From Helicobacter vulpis (lineage in GTDB: Bacteria; Campylobacterota; Campylobacteria; Campylobacterales; Helicobacteraceae): a stretch of DNA of 58,491 nt. Shown in pieces: positions 18,538 to 30,438 of the stretch (position 1 is its first letter; each line of letters opens with the position of its first letter). The translations under genes and the position numbers were made by a program. The DNA lies in contig NZ_QXQT01000012.1 in assembly GCF_003660395.1 (NCBI RefSeq), positions 1-58,491 on the forward strand, read 5' to 3'. The notes under the pieces are model-generated. The model was not told the origin of the DNA. It searched no databases and saw only the letters and a program-made list of their open reading frames with translations.

Positions 18538-19256
18538 GCCTTAAAATGCTCGCCCAAATAGTGTTTTCTGACCAATTCGTTGTCATAAATTTGATCGCTG
18601 CTGCCACTAGCTAGCAGAGTGCCACTCTTGATCACATACGCGCGGTGGCACACGCTCAAGGTTTCACGCACATTGTGATCGGTGATGAGCACCCCAATAT
18701 TCATCTCTACCAGCCTCTCGATAATCTTTTGAATATCTAACACCGCGATAGGGTCTACCCCAGCAAAGGGTTCATCAAGCAAGATAAATTTAGGGCTTTT
18801 GATCAAGGCTCTAGCGATCTCCACACGCCGCCGCTCTCCCCCGCTCAAAGACATGCCCTTGCGCTTTTGAATCGCTTGGATATTAAAGGCTTCTAGCATC
18901 TCTTCAATGCGTTGCATCGCCTCTTTGGAGCTTTTAAAGGTGGTTTGGGCAGCCAACATCAAATTATCCAACACGCTTAAATCTCTAAAAATGCTCGATT
19001 CTTGGGGCAGATACCCAATGCCTAGATTGGATCGCTTGTGCAAGGGGTAATTGGAGAGATCGATCTCATTGAGCGCTACACTCCCTCCGCTAGGGCGCAA
19101 CAACCCGCAAATCATATAAAAGGTCGTGGTTTTGCCCGCTCCATTGGGTCCTAGCAAGCCCACCACCTGCCCGCTTTGCACCTCTAAAGACACATCGTGT
19201 ACAATCATGGTCTTTTTGATCTGTTTGCTCAAGTGAATCGCGCTGAGTTTATCCAT
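18534..19256 (-). CDS. lptB: LPS export ABC ATPase LptB
   Basis: About 240 residues from the ATG at 19256 ([12 protein letters not shown]), which overlaps the tsaE stop by 8 nt; a longer frame start inside tsaE is not used. Walker [13 protein letters not shown] signature [15 protein letters not shown], Walker [14 protein letters not shown] and switch His (LITDHNVRE) are all present. This is the LptB subfamily that powers LPS transport from the inner membrane. The lptB-rpoN adjacency is common in proteobacteria. Orthologue of HP0715. Confidence 0.94.
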   Translation of the reverse strand: MDKLSAIHLSKQIKKTMIVHDVSLEVQSGQVVGLLGPNGAGKTTTFYMICGLLRPSGGSVALNEIDLSNYPLHKRSNLGIGYLPQESSIFRDLSVLDNLMLAAQTTFKSSKEAMQRIEEMLEAFNIQAIQKRKGMSLSGGERRRVEIARALIKSPKFILLDEPFAGVDPIAVLDIQKIIERLVEMNIGVLITDHNVRETLSVCHRAYVIKSGTLLASGSSDQIYDNELVRKHYLGEHFKA

Positions 19257-19674
19257 CACTAAACCTATAAATGCGCGCCTCTTGATGGGCTTGCAATTCA
19301 AGCGTGAGCACACTAAAGCCTAGTTTGATTAACATCTCTTTAAGCGCGTCAGAACCCCACTCTACAAAATGCACCCCCTTGCATTCTAAAGACTCCAACA
19401 CGCCCATTTCTAAGAGCTCGTGGATCTCTTTGAGATAAAAATCGTAGTGGTAAATGCAAAAGTCCTCAGCCGGGTAGGTGTGCATCACGCTGAAAGTGGG
19501 CGAGGTGGCTTGTGGGGCGCGGTGGGCTTGGCAAAAGCGTTGCACTAAAGTGGTTTTACCACTGCCCAACTCCCCTTGTAAGAGAATGACGATGGGTAAA
19601 GTGTGGCATCTCACCCAGCCATCTAGGCGATCCAAGATGGGGGTTAAATGCGCTAAATGCGCCACAATGCTCAT
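19249..19674 (-). CDS. tsaE: tRNA threonylcarbamoyladenosine biosynthesis ATPase TsaE
   Basis: A 141-residue P-loop protein of the t6A tRNA modification complex (with TsaB and TsaD). Walker A is [14 protein letters not shown] near residues 34-47. The family motifs [10 protein letters not shown] and FVEWGSD are present. It overlaps dnaX by 4 nt and lptB by 8 nt. Orthologue of HP0716. Confidence 0.95.
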   Translation of the reverse strand: MSIVAHLAHLTPILDRLDGWVRCHTLPIVILLQGELGSGKTTLVQRFCQAHRAPQATSPTFSVMHTYPAEDFCIYHYDFYLKEIHELLEMGVLESLECKGVHFVEWGSDALKEMLIKLGFSVLTLELQAHQEARIYRFSDG

Positions 19675-21098
19675 GATTTTTCTACCTTGATCTGCACAAT
19701 CCCTAAATGTTCTTGTACCGCCCCTACAATATCTTGCTCTCCTTGTGCCAATTGTGCGGGCGCGCTAGGGGGTGCGATCTTGACTGCTTGAATCTCCACC
19801 CCACTCCCATAAATTTCTTGCACACTCTGGAGGATGATGGGATAGTGTGTTTTCAAAACCTCCCTAGTGTCGGGAGGCGCGTCCGATTGCCATTGTAGGA
19901 TTTTGTTCTGAAAATTATGAAAGCGTATGTGCTTTTCAAAGAGCGCGCCTAATTCTTGTTGGTGCGCATAGAGTTTAGCGATGAGCTGGCTAAACAACTC
20001 TTTGGGAGTGGGGTTTGTCTGGGTTGCTTTTGGCGTGGGCAATTGGGGGGTTGGGGGTTGCAGGGTGCGCTCTGTGGAGGCTTTAGAGGGGGCTTGAGGA
20101 GTTTGTGTTGCCTGCATTTTGAGCGCGCTCAAGGCGAGCACAAAATCCCCATCTGCACCCGTGTATAAGAGACTCTTGGCTTGGGCTAAAATGCCCATCC
20201 AGCGATCCAGTAGAGGAATGGAAAATCTCTCTTCTAAGAGCGCGTCTTTGAGAAAGATCGCCATTTCCTCTAAGATCATTTGAGGATCGTAGCTACTCAG
20301 TGTTTGCAAAAGCGCGCGCACGCGTGCCGGATCGCTCTCTATGGCTTGAAAAAAATCATTCAAGACCTTGCTATCCACCATGCCTAGCATTTGCGCGGTG
20401 GCTTCTAGGGTTAAATTGGCGTTGCAGTAACTGATCGCCTGTTCTGTGAGCGTGAGGGTGTCGCGCAAACTCCCCTGTGCGCTTCTAGCCAACATCTCCA
20501 ACACCCCCTCTTGGTAGATCACCCCTTCGGCTTCTAAGACTTTTTGCAAATGCGCCACAATGGCTTTAGGCGCGATCTTTTTAAAACGAAAATGCTGGGT
20601 GCGGCTTAAAATCGTGGCGGGTAATTTGAGCGCATCGGTGGTGGCTAAGATGAATTTCACATGCGCGGGGGGCTCTTCTAAAGTCTTTAAAAGCGCGTTA
20701 AAGGCTTCTTTAGTGAGCATGTGGGCTTCATCAATGATAAAGATTTTAAAAGCGCCCATACCGGGTTTATACTTGGTCTGTTCGATGAGTTCGCGCACAT
20801 CCTCAATACGCCGATGAGACGCGCCGTCCATTTCAACAATGTCCATGTGTTTGTTCTGCAAAGCGTCTACACAATTGATACAAACATCGCAAGGGGTGCT
20901 AGTGGGGGCTTTGCTACACTGCAAGGCGCGCGCAAAAATGCGTGCGCTGGAGGTCTTGCCAGAGCCTCTAAGTCCGCTAAATAGATACGCATGCGCCAAA
21001 CGCCCCTGTTCTAAAGCCAAGCTGAGGGTCTGGGACACGCTTTCTTGCCCCACCAAATCCTTAAAATGCTGGGGGCGGTATTTGAGAGCCAAGACCAC
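19671..21098 (-). CDS. dnaX: DNA polymerase III subunit gamma/tau
   Basis: A 475-residue clamp-loader ATPase. Walker A is FSGLRGSGKTSSARIF near residue 45, the zinc module CDVCINC near 74, and the DEAH-like Walker B FIIDEAHML near 120. Sensor 1 lies in FILATTDALKLP. The C-terminal tail is Pro/Thr-rich (about 330-370) and shorter than that of H. pylori DnaX. GTG start with an AAAGGACG site; a -10 box is at 21123-21128. Orthologue of HP0717. Confidence 0.95.
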   Translation of the reverse strand: MVLALKYRPQHFKDLVGQESVSQTLSLALEQGRLAHAYLFSGLRGSGKTSSARIFARALQCSKAPTSTPCDVCINCVDALQNKHMDIVEMDGASHRRIEDVRELIEQTKYKPGMGAFKIFIIDEAHMLTKEAFNALLKTLEEPPAHVKFILATTDALKLPATILSRTQHFRFKKIAPKAIVAHLQKVLEAEGVIYQEGVLEMLARSAQGSLRDTLTLTEQAISYCNANLTLEATAQMLGMVDSKVLNDFFQAIESDPARVRALLQTLSSYDPQMILEEMAIFLKDALLEERFSIPLLDRWMGILAQAKSLLYTGADGDFVLALSALKMQATQTPQAPSKASTERTLQPPTPQLPTPKATQTNPTPKELFSQLIAKLYAHQQELGALFEKHIRFHNFQNKILQWQSDAPPDTREVLKTHYPIILQSVQEIYGSGVEIQAVKIAPPSAPAQLAQGEQDIVGAVQEHLGIVQIKVEKS

Positions 21099-21122
21099 AA
21101 GCGTCCTTTGTCAGTTTGGCAT

Positions 21123-21128
21123 ATTATA
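21123..21128 (-). promoter_or_regulatory. -10 box for dnaX operon
   Basis: TATAAT on the minus strand (GGCTATAATATG), 25 nt before the dnaX GTG, in the divergent gap with ggt. Confidence 0.55.
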
Positions 21129-21160
21129 GCCTAATTGTGCTGGCTGTAAGTCTAGTCATG

Positions 21161-21166
21161 TTAAAA
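21161..21166 (+). promoter_or_regulatory. probable -10 box for ggt
   Basis: TTAAAA(T) preceded by ATG in the gap between dnaX and ggt, 32 nt before the ggt ATG, which has a TTAGGAG ribosome site. Confidence 0.4.
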
Positions 21167-21197
21167 TCGCCCATTACATTATGTTAGGAGTTTTTTT

Positions 21198-22880
21198 ATG
21201 TTCAAAATAAAGCATGCGTTCGTAGCGCTGTGGGTGAGTGTGGGGTTTGCTAGTAGTGCCATTGCAGCGAGCTTGCCTCCCATTAAAGGCAAGGCACTAG
21301 CCCTCTCTAGCCACCCTCTAGCCGATAAAATCGCCCAGCGCGTGTTAGATGAAGGCGGAAATGCCATTGATGCAGCCGTGGCGATGGGTTATGCGCTAGC
21401 AGTGGTGCACCCGGCTGCGGGCAATTTGGGCGGAGGGGGCTTTGCGGTGATTCACTTGGCTAATGGGGAGAATATCACTTTGGATTTTAGAGAAAAAGCC
21501 CCTTTGAAAGCCACTAGAAACATGTACCTAGATAAAGAGGGTAAGGTGATCCCCAAGTTGAGCACAGATGGCTATTTGGCTGCCGGGGTGCCCGGCACTG
21601 TAGCAGGATTGGATGCGATGTTGAAAAAATACGGCACACGCAAGCTATCTAGCTTGATTCAACCCGCCATCGATCTCGCCCAAAGGGGTTTTAGACTCAC
21701 CCAAAGACAGGGGGAGACCATGCTAGATGCCAAACCCCGTTTTGCCAAATACGCCAGTAGCCGTAAATACTTTTTGAAAAGGGGCATGGTGGCTTATAGT
21801 GCGGGGGATCTTTTGGTGCAAAAAGATTTGGCTAAAACCCTAACTTTGATCAAAAACGAGGGCGCAAAAGCGTTCTATAAGGGCGCGATCGCAGATTTGA
21901 TCGCAGCAGACATGAAGAAGAACGGAGGGATCATCACTAAAGAAGATCTAGCCCAGTACAAAGTCGTGTGGCGTAAACCCATTGAGGGCAGTTATAGGGG
22001 CTATAAGATCATTTCTATGGCACCTCCTAGCTCAGGGGGTACGCACATTATCCAAATCCTCAACACCATGGAGAACGCCGACATTGGCGCGCTAGGCTTT
22101 GGCTCTAGCCAAACAATCCACATCATGGCAGAAGCGATGCGCCAAGCCTATGCGGATCGCTCGGTTTTTATGGGAGATCCCGATTTTATCACTGTCCCCA
22201 CTGAAAAGCTCACCAGCAAGGCATATGCCAAGAAAATCTATGAAAACATCTTGCCCAACAAAGCCACAGATAGCGCGAAAGTGCGCCCGGGGCTAGGGCA
22301 GATCCATGAAGGCAAGAACACCACGCATTATTCTGTTGCGGACAAATGGGGCAATGCGGTGAGTATCACCTACACCGTGAATGACTATTATGGCAGCGCA
22401 GCAGCCATCAATGGGGCGGGCTTCTTGCTCAATAATGAAATGGACGATTTTTCTATCAAACCGGGCGTGCCCAATCTCTATGGTTTGATTGGGGGCGATG
22501 CCAACGCCATTGAGCCGGGCAAACGCCCCTTGAGCTCCATGTCGCCCACCATTGTGCTCAAACACAATAAGGTCTTTATGGTGGTGGGCAGTCCCGGAGG
22601 CGCGCGCATTATCACTACAGTGTTGCAAGTGATTAGCAATGTGATCGATCATGGCATGAACATTTCTCAAGCTGTGAGCGCGCCGCGTTTCCACATGCAA
22701 TGGTTGCCCGATGAAATCCGCACAGAACCCTTTGGCATGGTCAAAGATGTGCAACAGAATTTAGAGAAAATGGGCTATAAGATCGTAATCAAGCCCGTTA
22801 TGGGCGATGTGAACGCCATCGTGGTTGACAACAAAGCCCACGTTATGTATGGGGCACAAGACCCGCGTAAAGAGTTTTAA
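21198..22880 (+). CDS. ggt: gamma-glutamyltranspeptidase
   Basis: A 560-residue periplasmic or secreted Ntn hydrolase. It removes gamma-glutamyl groups from glutathione and glutamine. In gastric Helicobacter it depletes host glutamine and glutathione and suppresses T cells. The signal peptide (MFKIKHAFVALWVSVGFASS) ends at about residue 24. Self-cleavage is expected before Thr375 in KNTTHYSVADKWGN; the new N-terminal Thr is the nucleophile. Downstream motifs GFLLNNEMDDFS and SSMSPTIV-type oxyanion loop (PLSSMSPTIVL) are intact. Orthologue of HP1118. Confidence 0.98.
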   Translation: MFKIKHAFVALWVSVGFASSAIAASLPPIKGKALALSSHPLADKIAQRVLDEGGNAIDAAVAMGYALAVVHPAAGNLGGGGFAVIHLANGENITLDFREKAPLKATRNMYLDKEGKVIPKLSTDGYLAAGVPGTVAGLDAMLKKYGTRKLSSLIQPAIDLAQRGFRLTQRQGETMLDAKPRFAKYASSRKYFLKRGMVAYSAGDLLVQKDLAKTLTLIKNEGAKAFYKGAIADLIAADMKKNGGIITKEDLAQYKVVWRKPIEGSYRGYKIISMAPPSSGGTHIIQILNTMENADIGALGFGSSQTIHIMAEAMRQAYADRSVFMGDPDFITVPTEKLTSKAYAKKIYENILPNKATDSAKVRPGLGQIHEGKNTTHYSVADKWGNAVSITYTVNDYYGSAAAINGAGFLLNNEMDDFSIKPGVPNLYGLIGGDANAIEPGKRPLSSMSPTIVLKHNKVFMVVGSPGGARIITTVLQVISNVIDHGMNISQAVSAPRFHMQWLPDEIRTEPFGMVKDVQQNLEKMGYKIVIKPVMGDVNAIVVDNKAHVMYGAQDPRKEF

Positions 22881-23599
22881 TGACACACCATTTAGAAATT
22901 GTTGGAACAGATTGTGCCCAAATGGGCATTGTGCGCAATAACACGCAAGAGTGGATGTTTTTTCAAAGTTATCCTTTTATCCAAAGCGAGTTATTAGCAC
23001 ATGTGAGCGCGTGCGTACACCCCAGCCCTAAGCGCGCCCTCATCACCGGAGGGTTTGACACCCAAATTGCCTTTGAGTTGCTCAAGTATGAGGGCTTGCA
23101 TGTGGATTTTGTGCAAGAAGATCGCGCGATGTTGGAGAATCTGCATGCCTTTTTGCCCCAATTTGCAGAAACCAAATCCCATGCCCGCTTCAAGCTCTAT
23201 GATAAAATCCTCGATCTAGACTTGCAACCCTATGACATCATCATTTCTCTAAGCACCCCCAATGCCCACCAAGTGGACGGCTTGCAACGCATGGTAAACC
23301 CTAAGGGGTTGATGTTGTTAAGTGTCCCTAACCCCTTGTTGGAACAAGAAGCTTTCAAGGGCGCGCTGACGAGCTTGCAGGGTTGCGCACAAATCCTCAT
23401 GCCCTTTAACACTCCTTATGCCCCCACTCCTCAAGTTTATCTCTTTGCTTCTAAGTGCTACCACCCTCTAGCTGACATGTTGCTCCAAAAGATTGACATG
23501 CTCGATGGCTTGCGCTATTACAACGCCGAAATCCACCACGCCGCCTTTGCCCAGCCCCAGTGGCTTAAGGGGGCGTGCGCGCGTCTGCTCAAAAATTGA
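22880..23599 (+). CDS. speE: spermidine synthase-like protein SpeE
   Basis: A 239-residue polyamine-synthase-fold methyltransferase-like protein. An N-terminal beta domain has WMFFQSYPFIQSELLAHVS. The nucleotide-binding core has ALITGGFDTQIAFELL in place of the usual GGGDG motif. The acidic loop DIIISLSTPN replaces the catalytic Asp motif of E. coli SpeE. H. pylori SpeE (HP0832), next to coaE as here, is similarly divergent, so the name follows synteny. It overlaps ggt by 1 nt and runs into coaE. Activity is uncertain. Confidence 0.8.
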   Translation: MTHHLEIVGTDCAQMGIVRNNTQEWMFFQSYPFIQSELLAHVSACVHPSPKRALITGGFDTQIAFELLKYEGLHVDFVQEDRAMLENLHAFLPQFAETKSHARFKLYDKILDLDLQPYDIIISLSTPNAHQVDGLQRMVNPKGLMLLSVPNPLLEQEAFKGALTSLQGCAQILMPFNTPYAPTPQVYLFASKCYHPLADMLLQKIDMLDGLRYYNAEIHHAAFAQPQWLKGACARLLKN

Positions 23600-24189
23600 G
23601 CTTAAAACACGCCTTTGTGCTCACCGGGGGGATTGGCACGGGCAAGAGCACGGCGGCTAATCTCTTGAGTTTGCATGGCTATAGCGTGTTAGATGCCGAT
23701 AAGATCGCCCATGAACTCTTTGACACGCATAACGCACAAATCGCCCATCTCTTCGCTGAGGTGGCGACTCATAACACTATCACCCGCCAAGCCCTAGCCC
23801 CCCTTATCTTTAGTGACTCAAACGCACGCGCCAAGCTGGAAGCCTTGATCCACCCCAAAGTGCGCGCGCGTCTGCTAGAACAAGCCCAACAGCTAGAAGC
23901 CCACCACCAACCCTATTTCTTAGACATTCCCCTCTTCTATGAAATTGAGGGGGTGAAAAGCTATGGGATTTCTCAGGTGGTACTGATCTATGCGCCTAGA
24001 AATTTGCAAATTACCCGCCTACAAGCGCGCGATCATTTAAGCCTAGAACAAATAGAGCAGCGCCTCAACGCCCAAATGGACATTGAGATCAAAAAATCTT
24101 TGAGTCCCTTTGTGTTGGACAATTCTAAGGATTTAAAACATTTGCAAGCGGAGATAGACAGATTGCTAGCCCAGATCAAGGGGAGTTAA
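23596..24189 (+). CDS. coaE: dephospho-CoA kinase
   Basis: About 197 residues from a TTG at 23596 that overlaps the speE TGA (TTGA); a GTG at 23575 is an alternative with seven more codons. It phosphorylates dephospho-CoA, the last CoA step. The P-loop GGIGTGKSTAANLL, the DADKIAHELF motif and the IDIPLFYE motif (LDIPLFYEIEG) identify CoaE. Orthologue of HP0831. coaBC, earlier in the same pathway, ends 136 nt away on the opposite strand. Confidence 0.93.
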   Translation: MSLKHAFVLTGGIGTGKSTAANLLSLHGYSVLDADKIAHELFDTHNAQIAHLFAEVATHNTITRQALAPLIFSDSNARAKLEALIHPKVRARLLEQAQQLEAHHQPYFLDIPLFYEIEGVKSYGISQVVLIYAPRNLQITRLQARDHLSLEQIEQRLNAQMDIEIKKSLSPFVLDNSKDLKHLQAEIDRLLAQIKGS

Positions 24190-24325
24190 TACGTTAATAA
24201 GGCAATGCCTGTTCTGGCAAAATTGGGGCTTTTGTAGCAAAAATAAACCTATAAGAAAATTTGTATAACTTTGTAGAATTTTATATGGTTTATCTTGCTG
24301 TTTCTAGCCCCATTAAACAACGCCA

Positions 24326-26585
<2,260 letters not shown>

Positions 26586-27668
26586 CTACCTTATGTTAGG
26601 GACTAAGCCGAATGCCATCCCAAAGCGGTTAGAAAACACATCGTATTCGTAGAGCCCATCGCCATAACCGTTAAAATACTGCATATAAAAGCCTACAAAG
26701 GGATTGATTCTAAAAGTATAGGCCAAACGCACCGCGCCATGCCAACGCTTGTATCTCCAATACTGCGTGAAGAGATCGTAGATGCGCATTTCAAAGTGGT
26801 GTCTCCCACGCCGGTACTCCATAAAGGCGTTCCCATAACCCATATAGGCGATCAAATTGGGGTTGGATTGGTTATAGGGGATATAGGGCCAGTAGGCGAC
26901 ATTGAGTTTAAAACCCCCCTTTTGCCACACCAGGTGAAAAACCGGGCGTTGCCCCGCGCTCACTGAGCGACAACCCCCATCAAGCCCCCCCTGCTGAACA
27001 ATTATTTGCTTATTCTCTTCTGTAATGTGAACGGGTGTTCCAGGAAAGGCATCAGTGGGATTCCCATTGCGGAAGGGCTGGTAACACTGCCTGCCTCCAA
27101 TGCCATTGGAAATATGTTGCCAACCGATCCAAAATTCGCTCAGCGTACCCAATTTGCCATGCCAAATAGGGAGCTTGAGGGGGTAAATGTAGATGAGCTC
27201 GGGCATGTAGTTGACCATGCGCATGGGCGCGCTCTGGGGGTTGTTGTAAATTTGAAACCAGTTGGTTTGGGTGTAGGCTAAATAGAGCGTGCCTGCGGTG
27301 AAGAGAAAACGCCTGAATGCTGGGACTTTGAAGCTGACTTGGAATTTAAACTCCGTGCTTTGGTAGCGGTTGATGTCGGGGTGGTACCATTGGTAAATGG
27401 GTGTGAAGCTATGGTAATAGGGCATGAAATAAGTGCCCCTATAGTCCATGATCTCTAGGTATTTCTTGGCAAATTCTAAAAAGGGGTGGGATTTTTTGGG
27501 TTTTGTAGGGGCGATCTCCCAAGCGTCCCTAAGGCTGTAAAAGTCCGGCTTATAGAAACTCTCATAGGGGGTGTCTGAGATATAGCCCCTGTTTTTGAGC
27601 TGAAAAGAGCTCAATTCTGTGCCCTTAAGCAGGAGGGAGGTACATAGAATTAAAAGAACGCTACGCAT
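26586..27668 (-). CDS. pldA: outer membrane phospholipase A
   Basis: About 360 residues from the ATG at 27668 (MRSVLLILCTSLLLKG), overlapping the upstream transporter by 8 nt; the longer frame would begin inside that gene. A signal peptide leads into a beta-barrel rich in Tyr and Trp. The OMPLA catalytic motif is WQHISNGIGG (His-Ser with Asn). It hydrolyses outer-membrane phospholipids and is linked to acid tolerance and haemolysis in H. pylori. A G7 tract (26985-26991) lies in the coding region, intact here. Orthologue of HP0499. Confidence 0.94.
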   Translation of the reverse strand: MRSVLLILCTSLLLKGTELSSFQLKNRGYISDTPYESFYKPDFYSLRDAWEIAPTKPKKSHPFLEFAKKYLEIMDYRGTYFMPYYHSFTPIYQWYHPDINRYQSTEFKFQVSFKVPAFRRFLFTAGTLYLAYTQTNWFQIYNNPQSAPMRMVNYMPELIYIYPLKLPIWHGKLGTLSEFWIGWQHISNGIGGRQCYQPFRNGNPTDAFPGTPVHITEENKQIIVQQGGLDGGCRSVSAGQRPVFHLVWQKGGFKLNVAYWPYIPYNQSNPNLIAYMGYGNAFMEYRRGRHHFEMRIYDLFTQYWRYKRWHGAVRLAYTFRINPFVGFYMQYFNGYGDGLYEYDVFSNRFGMAFGLVPNIR

Positions 27669-28995
27669 TTTTGAAAAACGGCAGTAGCAAAATGAGGAGC
27701 ACCACCACAGGCGCGACAAAACGCACGCCAAAAAACCACACCAAAAAAGCAGGACGGCTTAAAAAGCGTGCGCTGGCCTTGTAGATACGTTTTTTGCGCA
27801 TAAACCAACCCAAGAAAATCAGAGAGAATAACCCCCCCAAGGGCATCAATACCGAAGAAGTGATGAAATCCGCCCAGTCAAAGACGCTTTTATGGAAGAA
27901 AGTGAGGGCTTTAGAATAGTCCTTGTGGATGGAGAGAATCACCAACAAACCCAAAAGAAAAATCCCCAAGCCCACCAAGTAGGACGCTTTAAAGCGACTC
28001 CATTTTAGGCGGTGCATCAAATAGAGAATGGCTGGCTCTATGAGAGAAACCGTGGAGGTGATCCCTGCAAAGATCAAGGCTAAAAAGAATAAAAAGGCGA
28101 TGAAAGACCCGGTTGCGCCCATGCTATGGAAGATCAAGGGCAAGGAGATAAAGACCAACCCCACGCCCTGGGAAGGTTCGCCATGGAAATTGAAGATAAA
28201 GGTGAAGATCATCAAGCCCGCTATTAAAGAAATCCCAATGCCGGGCAAGACAACCCAAAGCGAACTCCCTAGGAGATTTTCATTGGAGCGCGTGAAGGCC
28301 GCATAAGTGGTGATCGTGCCCACCCCCAAACTCAAAGAAAAGAACATCTGCCCCAGGGCTTTTAAGAGCACTTTAAAGGTGATCTTGCTCGTATCAAAGC
28401 TAAACATATACGCAAGCGCTTGAGAAAAACTAGGCAAGGTCATGGCATAAAGGAGCAGGCCAATAAAGACCAAAAACAACAAGGGCATGAGCCACAAACT
28501 GAGCCGCTCGATCCCCTCTTTAATCCCCTTAGAGACAATCCACACCGTGAGCCACAGCCACAGACTAAAGCCAGCCACTTCCCACACCAGATCGCTTGAG
28601 CTCAAGGTCTCAAAGGTTTTTTGCGCCACTTCTAGGGAGGGGGGTAAATGGAAACTCACCTTGAGCAAGTAATAGAGAATCCAACCCAATACCACGGCAT
28701 AAAAGGACATGATAATGGGCCCACTCAAGAGCAAAAACGCGCTCCAAGCCCATACTTTCTTATGTTCAGTGTTGAGGTGCTCATAGCAAGAAACCACATC
28801 CTTGCGCCCCAAATTGCCAATGATCATATCCACCAAGAGCATGGCCACTCCCAAAGTAAGGGTGAGCCCCAAATAGAGCAGAACAAAGGCCCCTCCCCCA
28901 TTGCTCCCAGCCATGTAGGGGAAACGCCAAATATGCCCCAGCCCAATGGAGCTTCCCAGAGTGGCTAAAATAAAGCCTAGTCTAGAAAAACCCAT
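27661..28995 (-). CDS. sodium-dependent NSS-family transporter
   Basis: A 444-residue inner-membrane carrier of the neurotransmitter:sodium symporter family (LeuT fold), about 11-12 helices. The N-terminal signature LGSSIGLGHIWRFPYMAGSNG contains the unwound TM1 that binds Na+ and substrate. Typical TM6 region is SLGVGTITTYAAF. The substrate cannot be read from sequence; amino acids are likely. It is a tandem paralogue of the gene at 28997 and sits 1 nt after it. Orthologue of HP0498. Confidence 0.93.
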   Translation of the reverse strand: MGFSRLGFILATLGSSIGLGHIWRFPYMAGSNGGGAFVLLYLGLTLTLGVAMLLVDMIIGNLGRKDVVSCYEHLNTEHKKVWAWSAFLLLSGPIIMSFYAVVLGWILYYLLKVSFHLPPSLEVAQKTFETLSSSDLVWEVAGFSLWLWLTVWIVSKGIKEGIERLSLWLMPLLFLVFIGLLLYAMTLPSFSQALAYMFSFDTSKITFKVLLKALGQMFFSLSLGVGTITTYAAFTRSNENLLGSSLWVVLPGIGISLIAGLMIFTFIFNFHGEPSQGVGLVFISLPLIFHSMGATGSFIAFLFFLALIFAGITSTVSLIEPAILYLMHRLKWSRFKASYLVGLGIFLLGLLVILSIHKDYSKALTFFHKSVFDWADFITSSVLMPLGGLFSLIFLGWFMRKKRIYKASARFLSRPAFLVWFFGVRFVAPVVVLLILLLPFFKNA

Positions 28996-28996
28996 A

Positions 28997-30331
28997 CTAA
29001 TCCTGTAGGATTTTCACAGCCCAGATCACCAAAATCACGACAGGCGCGATGAATTTGAGCAAAAACACCCACACGGAAAACATCCACTTGTTTAAAAAGT
29101 GCAGGCTCACCGCGTAAAGTTTGGTTCTGCTCACCACCCAACCCACAAAGAGCACAGAAACCAGCCCCCAAAAAGGCATTAAAATGGAGGTAGAGAAAAA
29201 ATCTGCTAAATCAAAGAGATTTTTCCCAAAGAAGGTCAAATACGCGCCGTACTTGGCGTTCAACGAAAACACCAGCACCACACCCACGACAAAAACAACT
29301 CCCGTAAGTGCCCATGTCGCTTTGAAGCGCGAATAATTCTTATCCACCAAGTACTGCACGGGCGGTTCTAAGAGAGCGATGGTAGAAGTTAGCCCTGCAA
29401 AGGCTAGAGCGCATAGAAACAAGACAGAAACCACGCTCCCCATCACCCCCATTTTTGAAAACACTACGGGCAGAGACACAAAGATAAGCCCGGCCCCTTG
29501 AGAGGGGTTAGCCCCGTATTCAAAGACAAAGGTAAAGATCATCAAACCTGCCATCAAGGAAATGGCAATCCCGGGCAAGACAATCCAGATTGCGCTTTTG
29601 AGCAAATCTTGCCTATAATGCGTAGAAGAGGCGTAGGCGATATTGATCCCTATGCCTAAACTCAGCGCAAAGAAAACCTGCCCGAGCGCGCTCACAAAAA
29701 CTTTTTGGTTGAACTCAGCCAAGCGAATCCCAAACATGAAATCTAGGGCTTTGTGGAAAGAGCTTTGAGTTGAGGCATAGATGAGCAAGCCAATAAAGAT
29801 AATGAACAACAAGGGCATTAAGATGAAATTGAGCTTTTCAATCCCATCTTTGACCCCCCTAGAGACCACCCACGCGCTCAGCAAGAGCACCACAGCCAGC
29901 CCAATAACCTGCGTCCCAATCGAATCGCTCAAAAGGGTGGTGAGAATTTGTTCAGACGCTTTGACATCGGTGGGCAGATTGAAACTCACCACCGCTAAAT
30001 AATAAAATACCCAGCCCAACACAATGCCATAAAAAGTTAAAATGATGGGGCCCGTAAAGAGCATTAGTCCGGCATAACGCCAAGTTTTGCGCTCCGGGTG
30101 GGGGTCTAACTCCACAAAGGCGCAGGCGATATCTTTTTGCGTGCTCTGGCCTATCACCATTTCTGCAATCAACATGACGAGCCCTATGGTGAGTGAGAGG
30201 ATCAAGAAGAGGATCACAAAGCCACCCCCGCCACTGGTGCCGGCCATGTAGGGAAAACGCCAGATGTGTCCTAATCCTATGGAACTCCCTAAAGCGGCCA
30301 AAACAAAGCCTAACTTGGAGAAGTTGTTCAC
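28997..30331 (-). CDS. sodium-dependent NSS-family transporter (tandem paralogue)
   Basis: Also 444 residues, with TM1 motif LGSSIGLGHIWRFPYMAG and TM6 region SLGIGINIAYASS. GTG start at 30331 with an AAAGGAGCC site. It shares length and most motifs with the next gene, so the pair is an old tandem duplication with conserved order (HP0497-HP0498). First gene of the run to coaBC. Two adjacent carriers may differ in substrate or may act together. Confidence 0.93.
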   Translation of the reverse strand: MNNFSKLGFVLAALGSSIGLGHIWRFPYMAGTSGGGGFVILFLILSLTIGLVMLIAEMVIGQSTQKDIACAFVELDPHPERKTWRYAGLMLFTGPIILTFYGIVLGWVFYYLAVVSFNLPTDVKASEQILTTLLSDSIGTQVIGLAVVLLLSAWVVSRGVKDGIEKLNFILMPLLFIIFIGLLIYASTQSSFHKALDFMFGIRLAEFNQKVFVSALGQVFFALSLGIGINIAYASSTHYRQDLLKSAIWIVLPGIAISLMAGLMIFTFVFEYGANPSQGAGLIFVSLPVVFSKMGVMGSVVSVLFLCALAFAGLTSTIALLEPPVQYLVDKNYSRFKATWALTGVVFVVGVVLVFSLNAKYGAYLTFFGKNLFDLADFFSTSILMPFWGLVSVLFVGWVVSRTKLYAVSLHFLNKWMFSVWVFLLKFIAPVVILVIWAVKILQD

Positions 30332-30420
30332 TTAAGGCTCCTTTCTATTGGAATAAAAAAAACTGCATGCTAGCATAGTAAGAATTAATATTTACTTTAT
30401 TTAGATAAAATTCTGCCTTT

Positions 30421-30426
30421 TATACT
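30421..30426 (+). promoter_or_regulatory. -10 box for ybgC
   Basis: TATACT only 12 nt before the ybgC ATG in an AT-rich divergent gap. This predicts a very short leader; no strong ribosome site is seen. Confidence 0.45.
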
Positions 30427-30438
30427 ATTTGGATCACT

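Noticed and set aside
22293-22754. 153-codon minus ORF opposite ggt
   Set aside because: Antisense shadow; ggt motifs are intact on the other strand.
24190-24325. Possible terminator or tRNA between coaE and coaBC
   Set aside because: No cloverleaf or strong hairpin with a T run could be made; only an AT-rich spacer is visible.
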